Notes: generated from the sequence alone by a model not told the origin. A stretch of 64,000 nt of DNA from Asterella californica (GCA_036924285.1 JAYKYS010000017.1:5375501-5439500), one strand, 5' to 3'; shown: positions 33,050 through 44,446, counted from the stretch's first letter. A program made the numbers and translations.

Positions 33050-33423
33050 GAAAACACACGCGCACATTTGACAGATTTCGACCTTGTGGAGTGTGTTTCC
33101 TATCTCCAAAGTTGTTGTTTGTGTGTGTTTCCTTCCTGTACGTATTTGGTCCAAGTTTCTACTCTACTCCAAGCGGAGCGGAGAGTGAGCGAGAGTGTTG
33201 CGGTGGAGGCGTTTAGAAGCTTCGAGGCTTCGAAGAGTAGAGGTGCGTGAGTGCGGAGACGAAGTCGGAGCCCGAGCTCGAGCGTGAGCTAAGCCCAATT
33301 TCAGTGGTGTGGGAGTGAGTAAAACCAGGTCATCCATCCAAACACTATTCCTGAAGAATGTGCTTAACTACTAGCTCTTAGCTTTAGCTTTATCACTAGA
33401 CCAATAGCTCTTGGTGTCCTCTA
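33050..33423. other. left flank of the copia element
   Basis: No gene is supported. The sequence ends with CTCTA, the left target duplication. It may belong to the leader of gypsy element 3, in which the copia element sits. Confidence 0.4.
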
Positions 33424-33651
33424 TGTTGATATAGCCCCAAGCTCTAGTAGATTGACGGCTAACATTAGCCGGAGTGGTTAAGATAGTTACAGTTAGTTAG
33501 AGAGCTAACCCACCATTAAGGTTTCCTTTGTACTCACCTCCACTATATATACATGGAAAGGCAAAGCCTCTCTCATCTCATTCTTATTTTACTTTCCATG
33601 TCTACTCGTTCTCTCTTCTTGGAGTGTCCTCAAAGTATCGATCTTTCTACA
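33424..33651 (+). repeat. 5' LTR of the copia element
   Basis: TG...CA ends. A TATA box (TATATATA, 33544-33551) is followed by a T/C-rich R-U5 part. A degenerate third copy occurs at 58445-58673. Confidence 0.97.
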
Positions 33652-33663
33652 TGATATCAGAGC
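33652..33663 (+). other. primer-binding site of the copia element
   Basis: TGATATCAGAGC directly follows the LTR. It matches the initiator-Met tRNA site TGGTATCAGAGC with one mismatch. Confidence 0.85.
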
Positions 33664-34314
33664 TGTAGAGAGCGTGTGTCTCTTGCTGATGAGCAAGATG
33701 GAGTTTGTGCATGGAGAAGTACATGAGAGAGCAGCTGGAGGTTTGCCTGATATCGAACACTATCTTGCTGATGCGTTCGGGTGAGACTAAACCATTTCTT
33801 TCGTCACCAGAAACTTTGAACGCGATTTCGAAGACCTAGACGATTTTTTCTCGCTGAAATCTGTCGATCAGTCTTTATAAGACTGTCTTGTTCAGAAGGT
33901 GCGAATTGTGTACTCGGCCAAGTTTCAGTCGATTTGGAGGTTTCCAGCAGCAGATTTTCAATTGGATCTTTTTCGACCAAAACGAAAGTTTTCGAACTTG
34001 AGTCTAAAACAGTTCCGAATATGGATGGCAATTTGAAAATTTTTGAAAATTTCAAGGGGTCACACATCCATTTCTGACCTCATTTGGTCCAGTTTCGACC
34101 TTTCTTGGTGTGTTCTTTCGACGTTTTCGTCATGTTTTGTACACCTACAGTTCGTGGAAAGGTACTTTCTTCACTCTCGCTGCAGGAGGAGTTCATGGAG
34201 TCAACTTCTTGTGACTTGTGACAACTCTTGATCGCGCGGTGTGGAGAGACGAGTTTCGTGAAGGTTCTGTGAGGTTCTCCGTGTACAGAACAGAGCAATT
34301 TCAACATTGCAGCT

Positions 34315-35200
34315 ATGGCAGAGTTCGTATCTTTGATCACTCGAGAGAAGCTCGACAAGAACAACTACCAAGTGTGGAACTTCCGGATGATGACTTTCCT
34401 GCAGGGACAAGATCTATGAGATCTTATCATTAAGGAGGAGAAAGCGCCTTAAGTATCAATTTTTGACCCGAAATTCAAGGAGTGGAAGAAGCGCTCGTAT
34501 CAAACGATTCACTACATCGCGCTGACAGTTTCAGCATCAATGATCGGTCACATTCAAGATTGCAATACACCCAAGAAAGCTTGGGATGCACTCGAGCGTC
34601 TATTTCAATCCAGAACAGAGACGCGGAAGCTGCAATTGCTGCAGCAGTTCAACACCGTGAAGAAGGGGTCGATGTGCATCAACGACTACGTGAACCATGT
34701 CAAGCAGCTCGCGGATCAGCTATCTTCTGTCAAAGTAGAGATTGATCCCACTGTCTTGATCGGAGTCATATTGTAGAGATTGCCTGCAGAGTACAAACAG
34801 TTCATAACATCGATTTCAACCAGAGAACCTCTTTCACGGTTTGATGAACTTGTTTCTATGATGTTAGGAGAGGAGGTGCACCTACTGGGGAGTTCTACTT
34901 CTACGGGTCAGCAAGAATCTATCTATTTTGCAGGTTCTGGAGGATCTCGAGGTAGGGGTCGTGGCAAAGGTGCTGGACGTGGACGAGGTCACGGACAACA
35001 ACATCAATCGCAGCAGCAGTAGAACCAACAAAACCAGCAACAGTCTGGTTCTTCTAACAACCAGAGACGAGCGCTTGGTTCCTGCAACTACTGCAAGAAG
35101 CATGGTCACAATGTGAATTAGTGCTATAAGAAGCAGAACGACCAAAGACACCAATACGACAACAACCCCCAATAAGGTAACAACAACCAGCAAGGCTATG
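34315..35200 (+). pseudogene. gag: copia gag
   Basis: Frame 1 from ATG 34315 reads MAEFVSLITREKLDKNNYQV, the usual copia gag opening (KLDKNNYQVWNFRM). It continues with the retrotran_gag region (AWDALERLFQSRTETRKLQL, MCINDYVNHVKQLADQL), a Gly/Arg-rich linker (GSGGSRGRGRGKGAGRGRGH) and the knuckle CNYCKKHGHNVN-stop-CYKK near 35083-35130. Stops fall at 34417, 34450, 34774, 35020, 35119 and 35173. Several sit where relatives have Gln or Trp, consistent with C:G to T:A decay. Capsid protein of the particle; inactive here. Confidence 0.93.
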
Positions 35201-37079
35201 CAGTCACTGAGCAAGTCTATTCGGAGCAGTTGCTGATTACAACGCATCAGAGTTATACAGCCTTCGAGCCACATACTGACTGGGTGATCGACTTTGGCGC
35301 CATCAGTCACATGACTCCTCAACGGGAGTGGTTCAGTACATTCGAGCCTGTGGAGACTCTGCAGTTCATGGTGACAAGAGATGACACCAAACATAAGATC
35401 CAGCACAAAGGTAACATTCCACTTGACATTCCTGCTTCAACGTTTACTGATATAACGAAATGTTTTACATGTACCCACGTTGACTAGAAATCTACTATCT
35501 GTAGGACAGTTGATAGAGCAGGGTCTGCAAGTGCGCTTCAATAAAGATGGATGTTTTATTGAAGATTCGGATGACACTGTCATAGCTCGAGGTAGCAAGA
35601 GTGATAGGCTGTTTAAACTAGATGCATCTGCGCTTAAGTTACAAGTTGCCATGTATGGACAGAGTGGTCCAGTAGCGTCTGACATTGACATCTGGCACAA
35701 GCAAATTGGGCACATGAACTTTCAGAGGCTGAAAAGTCTTTCGAGTTCTGACCTAGTTACAGGTCTGCCCAAATTCGAATCCAGTGATCCCACTAGAGTC
35801 TGTGCAGCATGTCAGTTTGGCAAGCAAGCTAGACAGCCCTTTAAGGGATCAGGTAGTAGAGCGAACAAGCTTATGGAGCTTGTTCACACTGATGTATGGA
35901 CTGCTTCTCAGCCAAGTATGACCGGTTTTCAGTACTTCGTGTTGTTCATTGATGATCATTCACGAGAAACAAGTCCTATGCCGAAGTACTGTAGCATTTC
36001 AGACTTTCTGCAAGTTGGTGGAGAAACAGTCTGGAGCATCTATTCTCTGTTTGAGATCTGATGGAGGAGGTGAGTTCTTTTCTGGAGAGTTCGATGCATA
36101 TCTGCGTGAGCATGACATTCGACACCAAAAGACTTGCAGTTATAGTCCACAGCAGAACGGGGTTGCGGAGCGCAAGAATCGACACATAGCAGAAGCTGCT
36201 CGTGCGATGTTGAACGAGAAGACCATGCCTAGACCTTACTGGGCAGAAGTTGTTTCATGTGCGATGTATCTGATGAATCGGACGCCTACAGCAGCAGTCC
36301 ACAACAAGACACCGATGGAGGTCTTCATAGACAATAAGCCTGATTACTCTTTCCTTAAAGTTTTTGGATGTATCTGTTATGTGCACCTACCTGATGAAAG
36401 ACGTAAGAAACTAGATCCGAAAGCAGATAGATGTATCTTCCTTGGCTATGCTTCTGATACGAAAGAATATAGATGTTACAATCCTTCGTCCAAGCAGTTC
36501 TATATCAATAGAGATGTTGTTTTCGATGAGCTACAATCTTGGTTTGCACCTGCATCTGTCGTAGCCATCCCTGTACCTACTATAGAACCAAGGAGTCAGT
36601 CCACTGTAGTACCTCAGAGTAGTACGTTCAGTGGAGGATCTAGAGAAGTCACTGATTCTAGATCAAAATCAGTTGTACATAGAGTTGTTGTTAACGCTAG
36701 AGTCCATGTAACACAGCCTAGTGGAACTAGTGTAGTTTCTACACAGGATGAGCGCGTGCTATTGCAACGTATGTTTGACTCATCTAGATATGTGGATCTT
36801 CCACATCCAATGGATACTTTGTCTCAGACCTTGGCGTCTACGTCAGATCAGTTGCAAGAGGAGGTGACTAGTGCACGGATTATCTCTCGCAGATCTGAGC
36901 GGGCAAAACATCCAGTGAGTAGATATATGCATGAAGGTTTTCTTGCTGCGCACCATGCATATATGGCCAATTTTCTTCAGGAACTGGAACCGAGTTTGCT
37001 TGAGGAGGCGATGCACAAAGCCCAATGGATAAGTGCTATGGAAGCTGAACTTGCTGCGCTTCATCACCAACAGACTTGA
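35201..37079 (+). pseudogene. pol: copia protease and integrase
   Basis: The protease is marked by WVIDFGAISHMT near 35281-35316; the catalytic DSGA/DTGA is DFGA here, so the active site is altered. After TAG 35485 the reading moves to frame 2 with the GAG-pre-integrase segment (HKQIGHMNFQRLKSLSSSDL, CAACQFGKQ). It moves again near 35955 to frame 0 with the integrase core (LRSDGGGEFFSGEFDAYL, SPQQNGVAERKNRHI) and FLGYASDTKEYRCYNP. The linker to RT runs to TGA 37077-37079. Integrase joins element cDNA to the host chromosome. Confidence 0.92.
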
Positions 37080-38580
37080 GAGTTGATCGATTTATCTCAG
37101 GGTAAGAAAGCGATTGCAGGTGGGTCTTCAAGGTCAAGCGCAACTCGGATGATACCGTGTGTCGGTACAAGATCAGATTGGTAGATAAGGGCTACGCACA
37201 GCAACATGAAGTGGATTTTGAGGAGACCTTTGCTCCTGTTGCGAAGATGGTGACTATTCGAACAGCAGTTGCAGTTGCAATTCAGAAAGGTTGGAAGATG
37301 CACCAGATGGACTTCAAGAACACCTTCCTCAACGGCGATCTTGAGGAGGAGGTCTACATGCAGCAACCTTCAGGTTATGAGGATCCGAAGTTTCCTTCTC
37401 GTGTGTGGAAGTTACGGAAGGCCCTCTATGGTCTGAAACATACACCAAGAGCATGGTATGCAAAGATCAATTCTTACTTGCAGTCTCTTGGTTTCCATCT
37501 TTGTAGTTCAGACTCTACCTTGTATTCACTACGAATACAAGACCGGATTGTTGTGATCACCATCTATGTTGATGACTTGATCATTACCGGTAACTATGAG
37601 GAGCTTATTTCCAAATCAAGGATCACTTGAAATCTGAGTTCGAGATGATGGACTTAGGAGAACTCAAGTACTTCCTTGTTGTGGAGTTCATTAGAGATGA
37701 GAAGGATGTTTGGCTTGTACAACAACAGTATGCTCTCAGTATGCTTGAGAGATTTGGTATGCTTGACTGCAAATCCATTGCTACGCCATTAGAGCAAGGG
37801 ATAAAGCTAGGAGCAGAAGATGGTGAGTTACTTGATGATCCATGCATGTACAGACAGATGATTGGGAGTCTTATCTTCCTGACGATCACCAGATCAGACT
37901 TGAGCTATGTCGTCGGTCTGATTAGTCAATTCATGCAGTTATCATGGAGATCACATTTTGAGGTTGTCAAGCGGATCCTCCGCTACGTGAAGTTCTCGAT
38001 GCAATACGGACTTCACTATCGATACGGTGGACCATTGTTGTTACATGGCTACACAGATGCTGATTGGGTAGGAAGTGCCGACAGGAGATCCATGTCAGAT
38101 TACGCTTTTGGACTTGGAAGCGCTGTTATAAGCTGGGCTTTTAAGAAGCAATCCACAGTTGCTTTTTCATCCACAAAAGTAGAGTATCGAGGAGCAACGA
38201 ACGCAACATGCGAATCAATTTGGTTTCGATGTCTGCTATCTGATATTGGTGTGGTGTGTACAGATCCTGTTGTTGTATATACAGACAACATTAGCAGCAT
38301 GAAGTTAGCTAGTAATCCTGTTTTTCATGCTAGGACGAAGCACATTGAGGTGCACTATCACTTCATTAGAGAGAAGGTCCTTGCAGGAGAGATTGAGCTC
38401 AGTTATGTGAGCACAGGAGATCAGGTTGCCGATATCTTCACCAAGACATTGTCTAGAGATAAGTTTGATGTTTTCAGACATTGTCTAGGAGTACAGGATG
38501 TAGAGTCGAGCTTGAAGAGGAGTGTTGATATAACCTCAAGCTCTAGTAGATCGACGGCTAACATTAGCCGGAGTGGTTAG
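37080..38580 (+). pseudogene. pol: copia reverse transcriptase and RNase H
   Basis: RT lies in frame 2 (about 37120-37630) with MDFKNTFLNGDLEEEVYMQQ and the catalytic YVDDLIITG. A frameshift near 37620 leads to frame 1 (37627-38580), covering the RT thumb and RNase H: YTDADWVG, VEYRGATNATCESIWF, VYTDNISSMKLA and DQVADIFTKTL. The frame runs 58 bp into the 3' LTR before TAG 38578-38580. Order and motifs are diagnostic of Ty1/copia. Confidence 0.94.
38514..38522 (+). other. polypurine tract of the copia element
   Basis: GAAGAGGAG directly abuts the TG of the 3' LTR and lies within the reading frame of the RNase H C-terminus. Confidence 0.8.
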
Positions 38581-38750
38581 GGTGGTTACAGTTAGTTAGA
38601 AGGCTAACCCACCATTAGGGTTTCTCTTGTACTCACCTCCACTATATATACATGGAGAGGGAAAGCCTCTCTCATCTCATTCCTATTTTACTTTCCTTGT
38701 CTACTCGCTCTCTCTTCTTGGAGTGTCCTCGAAGTATCGATCTTTCTACA
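38523..38750 (+). repeat. 3' LTR of the copia element
   Basis: Same length as the 5' LTR with about 17 differences, mostly transitions. Followed by the right target duplication CTCTA. Confidence 0.97.
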
Positions 38751-39599
38751 CTCTAGAGATACATGCAAGTATTTTTGGACTTGTGTAAGGTAGTAGGAGA
38801 CCTTTTTGCCGTTCCTAGAGGAGTGATTGGGCGACCTCGTAGTACTAGAGGGAAGCTGTCGTTGTGGTAGTGTTTGTCTATACAGTAGAGACGTGTATAG
38901 AGGTAGTTGGTGACAATTGTCTTGGGTGAGCTAGTAGAGCTACCACGTAGACACTTTTGGAGCTACTAGAGGTGTGGACATCTAGTTAGTAACCTTAGGT
39001 ACAGGTTATGACAATTGGTGATCATATATTATGCATCTGGTCATCGAAGAAGAGACGTTAGTCCGGGTGAGGTTGGATTTCTTTTTTTTGTGCTTGATTT
39101 CAGGAGTGAGTTCACTCCAATGTGCTGTCGATAGTGAGGTTGGAATTGTGGACCAGTCATACTACCCCTGTTTCTCTCACGGCGAGGTTGGACTTGCGAC
39201 CAACAGACCGTGAGAGGTTGTCTGTGGTGATGGCAAGTACACGTTGTCTTTACCTTGACCGTCCTAGTATGAGATAGATGAGCTTAATAGGAGCGGGGTT
39301 AGGCAGGTTGACGTCACGTGTGGTGATGAGATTTCAACGCTCTAGTTAGAGCTTAGTGTTCATGATTGACACGAGGTTGTCATCACGGACGTCCACAGAG
39401 GTTCCAATGACGATTCAGCTGCAGTAAGCAGTGGGTTCACACGGAGTGGTATGAGATACCAACTAGTAGCACTGATCTCATTGATAGAGGACACCGATTC
39501 AGATGGGGACGTGGTTGGAGATACACATAGTGTCATCACACTGTTGTTGTAGGACATGAACGAGATCTATGGAGTCATGAAGAGACCTCGACGATACTC

Positions 39600-39933
39600 G
39601 GATACGGTGGGTACCATTGAGCTGGGTGAGTTCATCTAGGAGTTCGATAGTTGATGCGATCTATAGCAGATGCGGAACCCACAGCTGTTCATTCCTTTCA
39701 TGACGTGGAAGAGTTTGTTCCAACACTTGTAGGGAATCATCGATGAACGATTATCATGAGTTCAGGTGAGACTACAGCATGGAGATTGAATTGTGAGACA
39801 ACATTGGTCTCCCAAGTATGTTTCTATCACTACTGGTGTAATTTCGAGAGACGTAGCACCTGTGAGTTCGGGTGCTAGTAGCAGTGGTACATCCACGGGT
39901 GGCAGAGTACTTACTACTAGCGGTGCATCTACT
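39600..39933 (+). pseudogene. gag: gag of gypsy element 3, part 1
   Basis: A readable frame with many stops contains CDL-stop-QMRNPQLFIPFMTW and ends with a Ser/Thr/Gly-rich stretch (SSGASSSGTSTGGRVLTTSG) at 39930. The frame resumes exactly at 43012. Upstream 38751-39600 has the same base composition, but I could not read a convincing peptide. Confidence 0.6.
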
Positions 39934-40495
39934 TGTGAAGCCTTGATTTTTTTTTTTTGTTAATTATTGATTAGTTGTAAAGTAAATAAGAAGAATAGAT
40001 GATAGAAGATAAAAGATATGAGTAGAAGGGTGTTAATTAGAAGTTTAGTGAAGAATCTCTGTTCTGGAGGAACCTACTGAATAGGATAGGATTTTCTGGG
40101 ATAGGATTTTCTCATAGTTGAATTCCTCTGACGAAGAGCTTTCTAACGATATGTTGTGTAAGGCAAATAGACGCCGAATGACGAAGTTATTTCATGATGA
40201 AAATGTGACGAACTTGGAGAAGAAGAACATCGCCGCTATGCGAGCGCCGAAGAACATCAATCAAAGCTGAACCAACCCTAACTTCGGCACGTGTGAAAGA
40301 GCCATCGTGAGATATAAATAGAAAGTTTCAAGTAATCTGTCGTATTGCTAAATACTATTCAGAGGGGTGGAGCGCAGCGCAGTCTGTTATTGACAAAGAA
40401 CTCATACTTCGCCGAAGTCAATTAGTGACGAAGTACTCACCCATTCTTCGTACCCCGTTGTAGATGTACAGATTGGAAACCTAAGCCTTCGGCTT

Positions 40496-42231
40496 ATGAG
40501 AGGGATGCAAACATCCAAACCGCCGAGGCTCCGAGCATTGGATGTCAACCGAATGGCTCTTCGCCACTATGAGAAGGAGCTCGACGAGATGGATCTATCG
40601 TTCCTACTACTTCCTTGGTGGGGGATGGTCTCTTCGAAGTTGGTACACGAGTTGCAGGAAGACAGTTTTCATAGACAGAAGTCTGGGAAGGCTACAGGGG
40701 GCATACACCCTGTGATTAATCTAACCCGTTGGAATGTGAGAGAGAGTAAGGTGTAACAGCCGTTGCTAGTCGACTTCTACGAAGTAGGAGCAGTCTTCTG
40801 GAGGTGTGAGAAGCCGAATTGAACCCCCAGAAGCCAAGAATTGCTTCGGGAAGACGGTACTGAGAAGATCGGAAGAAGTGACCTGGAAGCAGGAAGCGTC
40901 TTCCCGAGCTTTTCTGTGAATAGTTGTGTGATATTTTAGTTAGTAGTTGTTTGTTTAGGTCCAGAGCACCTTTTGGTGAGTCTGGAAGACGCGTGGTTTT
41001 GTGAGAAGACGGGATTTCTAGACAAAATCCGTGTGTTTGTGTGTTTGAACAGATCTTAGAACTTAGAGCAGCGTTACTTGTGCAAATCCTCTGTGGGAAC
41101 GATATCTTGTATACTAAATGGGCAAAAGGAGTAATCCTGCGACACTACAATGCAACAACTGAGGAAGCGAAGAAACATGCTGCGTCTACCTCAGAGGTAG
41201 TTTCAGAAAGAGCGTTTGAGACGGTAATCCAAGAGGAAGACGAGGATGTAGTTGAGGTACCTCCACCAGTAAGAAGGAGCGGGAGGAAGAAGGACTTAGA
41301 GGAGACCCCAAGGTCAGCGTAGAAGTCTCACAAGAAGATGAAGATGACAAGGACAGTCTGCGTCGATGAAGAAGAGGTCGAAAAGGAAGCAAACGAAGAA
41401 GTTGAAGATGAGGACACTCCTCGGGAGAAGAAGGGGGAGGATACCAGACCGAGAGCTACTGCTTCTTCATCTACTGTCGAAGAAGTAGAGCAACTCGCCC
41501 CTTTGACAAAGTACATTCAAGAAGTGGTCGTGTCGTTGTTGTATGCCTTGGAGGATAACCGAGGATCTTATGAGGAAGTCGTAGGGAAGAAATTGAACTT
41601 AGCAGAGTTAGTGTAGACGATGAACTTCGGCAGAGGAAACTGACAGCAAGAGAAGGACAACTTACGTGCGGCAGTCCTCGCGAAGAAGAAGGAGACTCAG
41701 GCGAAGGCCGAGGAGTTGAAGAACGTGAGTTCGGAAAAAGAAACTCTTCGGCAGAAGTTGGACCAGGAAAAAGAACATGAGAAGGTTCTTTCTCTAACGA
41801 AGAAGGAGTACGACGAGATGCGCGTCCAGAGGAACCAAATCCATGACATCATCGTGGAGATGACGAAGGAGATCGAGGACTTAAAACGATGATTAGTGAA
41901 CGCTGAGGAACTGAGCGCTCAACTTCGGAGTAGAGTCGAGTCAACGCTGAAGAACTACTTCGCCACGGATTTAGATTCTTCGGAGTTGGCATTTCTTTGG
42001 CAGATTCGACAGTAGTTAGAAGCAGCAGATGTAGAGGGTTCTTCGACGAAGAACCGAGTAGCTAGATTGGGTCAGAGAGTAGTTAGAGAGCTTAGAGAGC
42101 TTAGAGCGACTGTTGAGTTCTCGGTTAGCGAGATAGCTAGGGAGATAGCGATAAGAGCTGGTGTTGTTCCTGGTGTCGTTTCAGGCACAGGACCTTCATC
42201 CGACGGACCAGATGTACACTCTACTTCTTAG
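40496..42231 (+). pseudogene. family S ORF (aromatic N-part, acidic middle, coiled coil)
   Basis: The N-terminal part (40496-40650, frame 2) reads LRALDVNRMALRHYEKELDE and LLLPWWGMV and is cut by the nested family G tail. From about 41150 frame 1 continues with VVEVPPPVRRSGRKKDLEET (basic patch in an acidic stretch), VEQLAPLTKYIQEVVVSLLY, then a long coiled coil (SSEKETLRQKLDQEKEHEKV) and ELRATVEFSVSEIAREI, ending at TAG 42229-42231. At least four in-frame stops occur. The minus-strand copy 2 encodes the same order. No enzyme motif. It may be a structural, gag-like protein or a regulator. Confidence 0.6.
40650..41149 (+). repeat. family G tail nested in family S copy 1
   Basis: Aligned with 17315-17789. 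Copy 2 of family S lacks it at the equivalent site: shared text ends at GAGTTG, 40654. It ends GACACTACA like the family G right end. Confidence 0.7.
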
Positions 42232-42261
42232 GAGAAGATCTGTCATCTTCGGGGAAATCTG

Positions 42262-42269
42262 TATATAAG
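42262..42269 (+). promoter_or_regulatory. TATA box of family S copy 1
   Basis: TATATAAG in the context GAAATCTGTATATAAGCGCT is identical in copy 2 (50885-50892, minus). It lies about 740 bp before the element end, downstream of the ORF. Confidence 0.65.
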
Positions 42270-42874
42270 CGCTGTGTTGTTCGTGCTCAGTACCTCTATG
42301 TGTTTTTTATTTTGGATTTTCTATTTCTTGAGTTTACGGAGCCATTGTGTTTGTCTTCGGAGATTTATCTACGGAGTATCGTTGTTTGTTGTGATAGAAA
42401 TTAGTCTGGGTGTCGAAGACCTTGCTGTTTGACATCTGAAATCAGAGTAGGAGTTTGAGGCGAAGTCTGAGAATAGACCAGCACCTGCGAGGTTAGTTTA
42501 CTACGAAGAAGTTTTTGGACGAAGTTGACTTTGGAGGAAGTTTTCTTTAGTGAACACACTTTGGAAGAAGTTGAACTTGGTACTTCAGTGGAAGAAGAGT
42601 CTACTTCGTCAGAGTTTTCCGAGAGCAGTAGTAGTAGAAATAACTTAGTGTGAAGATACTTAACGTTTATGATGTTAGAGGCTACTTAGTAGCACTTCAG
42701 TAGTACTTCTTTGTCGTGACATTTACCTCTGTGGCTCTGTTTCTCTGTTGTTTATCTTTTCTTGAGGTCCTTGACCTGTTTAGTACCTGTTATGTTATTT
42801 GTCAGGATTATCAACTCTGTCTTGTTGGATAGACCTGAGTTTGATCTCTACCGGGACTGATTTCTGCCCGTGAG

Positions 42875-42880
42875 AATAAA
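42875..42880 (+). terminator. polyadenylation signal of family S copy 1
   Basis: AATAAA lies 126 bp before the CA end and is retained in copy 2 (AATAAA within GAGAATAAACAACAAC on minus). Confidence 0.5.
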
Positions 42881-43011
42881 AGACAATCATAAAGAATCAC
42901 CTTTGTCACATGTTTACTTCTTTTGGATGATCTTTACTTGCATCTCTGTAGGTTCAATCCTTAAATTACTACTTTCGAGCATCTTTTGGTTTTCTTGTGT
43001 GTTACACTACT

Positions 43012-43860
43012 AGTAGTGAAGCAAGCAACAATATGAGCGGTAAACCGTTACTAGGGATTAATCCTGTGGTTCAGTTCTTCCTGTGTCTGCAGAAGAACTA
43101 TCAGGGTGTACGGACCGACAAGTTGAAGAGTCTGCAGGAGTTCCAGTGGAAGACTAGAGAGAGCTTACGCACGGTGTTTACTCGCATGAGGCGGTTGAGG
43201 ATCGAGAGCTACGTAGGAGAGTTAGAGATGTGACTCTCCTTAGAGAGATCACTCTGAAGTTGACAGTTGTCATTGGTCTGGCTGAGCGGATTGAGCTCAA
43301 CATGGTGGAAGAGAGGATGGTGACTGTTGGGAGACACCACATGAGACGACCACCTCTTATCGAGGATCACAAGTTATGCAACAGTCTGGTGGTGGTGGTG
43401 GTGGTGGTGGTGGTAGAGATTCATGCTGAACAATCACGATCTCAAGGAGATGTTGAAAGACCTACTGGGCAAAAACCCATGCCGTCCTTCTCTAGTCAGC
43501 AGCAAGTGGGTCCTTGCTGGACGTGTGATGGTCCTCATCAGCAGAATGACTACCAACCGAGAAAAGGTGATTATGAGACGTCTGGGACGTCTCAAGCGGT
43601 GCCTAGGAAGTGTGAGCATTGTGGGTGACCAGGTCATAATAGTGACCGTTGTTTTGATCTCCACCTCGAGCTACGACAAGAGAAGGTTGATCGTGGATGA
43701 GGTAGAGGAGCTCAAGGAGATCGTGGTGGTCGAGCTGCAGGTAGAGATCCAGCACCTGAGAGAAAACCAATTGGTCCACCGCTTGCTACGACATCAGATG
43801 CGGGTATGGTTGCTCGGCTAGAGCAGTTGGAGCATAGGATAGCTAGTATGGCTATGACTC
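43012..43860 (+). pseudogene. gag: gag of gypsy element 3, part 2, with two zinc knuckles
   Basis: The reading resumes SSEASNNMSGKPLLGINPVV and then QKNYQGVRTDKLKSLQEFQW, RESLRTVFTRMRRL and GLAERIELNMVEERM. A (GGT)9 tract at 43388-43414 coincides with frame uncertainty. Then come two CCHC-like knuckles: CWTCDGPHQQNDY (last Cys is Tyr) and CEHCG-stop-PGHNSDRC. The tail is Arg/Gly/Glu-rich. Two knuckles differ from the single one of elements 1 and 2. Confidence 0.75.
43388..43414 (+). repeat. (GGT)9 microsatellite inside gag
   Basis: Nine perfect GGT units encode Gly or Val depending on frame. Slippage here would explain the local frame change in gag. Confidence 0.9.
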
Positions 43861-44446
43861 AGCAGAGATCTGGTTCAAGAACATAGACTTCCTCGTCTTA
43901 TGGAAGAGAAGGAGTTGACTTCGACTTCATGGCTGATGTGGTGCAAAGTGAGACATCTACGACAATGACTGGGGGTGCAGTATGTGTCTTTGAGCCATGA
44001 GATGCGTCGGTGGAGTTGGATCTACAACGCGGGGAGGCTGGTAGACAAGTCAAGCTTCCTTAGTCATTCAAGTTATCGGAGGCATTGAGGACCACGTCTA
44101 TGGTTCCTAAATAGTCTACGGATGATGTAGTGGAGTTGGAGGTATCGACATCCAAGAGTCGAGGTGATGTGAGTCAACCTTCAATATCTGTGGATGTGAT
44201 GTCAAACTCGATGTTGGAGACGACTACAGTAGTTCAGCGGGCCTTACTATTTTAAGCCATGGATATGAGGGCTTTTAGAGTCAGCTTGGCTCTAGTGTTT
44301 CAGTTGACGGTCACGCTCAGTGAGAGCGAGAGACGGTAGATGTGTCCATGAAGACGAGGATCTGGACGACTACCAATGGTACTTGACAAGCGGCAGCTGC
44401 TTGATTAGATGAGTTATCATCTAAGCCGGCGATTGACCGTGCTGGT

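Larger units (their letters stand above)
33424..38750 (+). mobile_element. complete Ty1/copia retrotransposon (degenerate coding)
   Basis: Two 228-bp LTRs (33424-33651, 38523-38750) start TGTTGATATA and end CTTTCTACA. They differ at about 17 positions by eye, roughly 92-93% identity. A 5-bp target duplication CTCTA flanks the element (33419-33423 and 38751-38755). Inside, in order, are a primer-binding site, gag with CCHC knuckle, protease, integrase, RT and RNase H, then a purine tract. Integrase before RT defines Ty1/copia. Structure is complete, but the coding region has at least seven stops in gag-protease and four frame changes in pol. Confidence 0.97.
39934..43006 (+). mobile_element. 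family S insertion, copy 1 (ORF-bearing solo-LTR-like element)
   Basis: It starts TGTGAAGCCTTG and ends TTCTTGTGTGTTACA, with a perfect 5-bp target duplication CTACT (39929-39933, 43007-43011), inside gag of gypsy element 3. Length is 3073 bp. I see no repeated ends inside, so it is not a two-LTR element. A coiled-coil ORF (40496-42231) is followed by a TATA box (42262) and AATAAA (42875) before the CA end. That layout fits one very long LTR: U3 with an ORF, then R and U5. Copy 2 at 50143-52513 repeats the plan. A family G tail is nested at 40650-41149. Confidence 0.85.

Noticed and set aside
34928..35406. ORFs in other frames over copia gag, including a 174-codon minus-strand ORF
   Set aside because: Shadows of the Gly/Arg and Gln-rich gag linker; the true frame is fixed by the knuckle and gag motifs.
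42232..42410. Hydrophobic membrane-like extension after the family S ORF stop
   Set aside because: It spans the conserved TATA box and presumed transcript start; DNA conservation there is better explained by promoter function.
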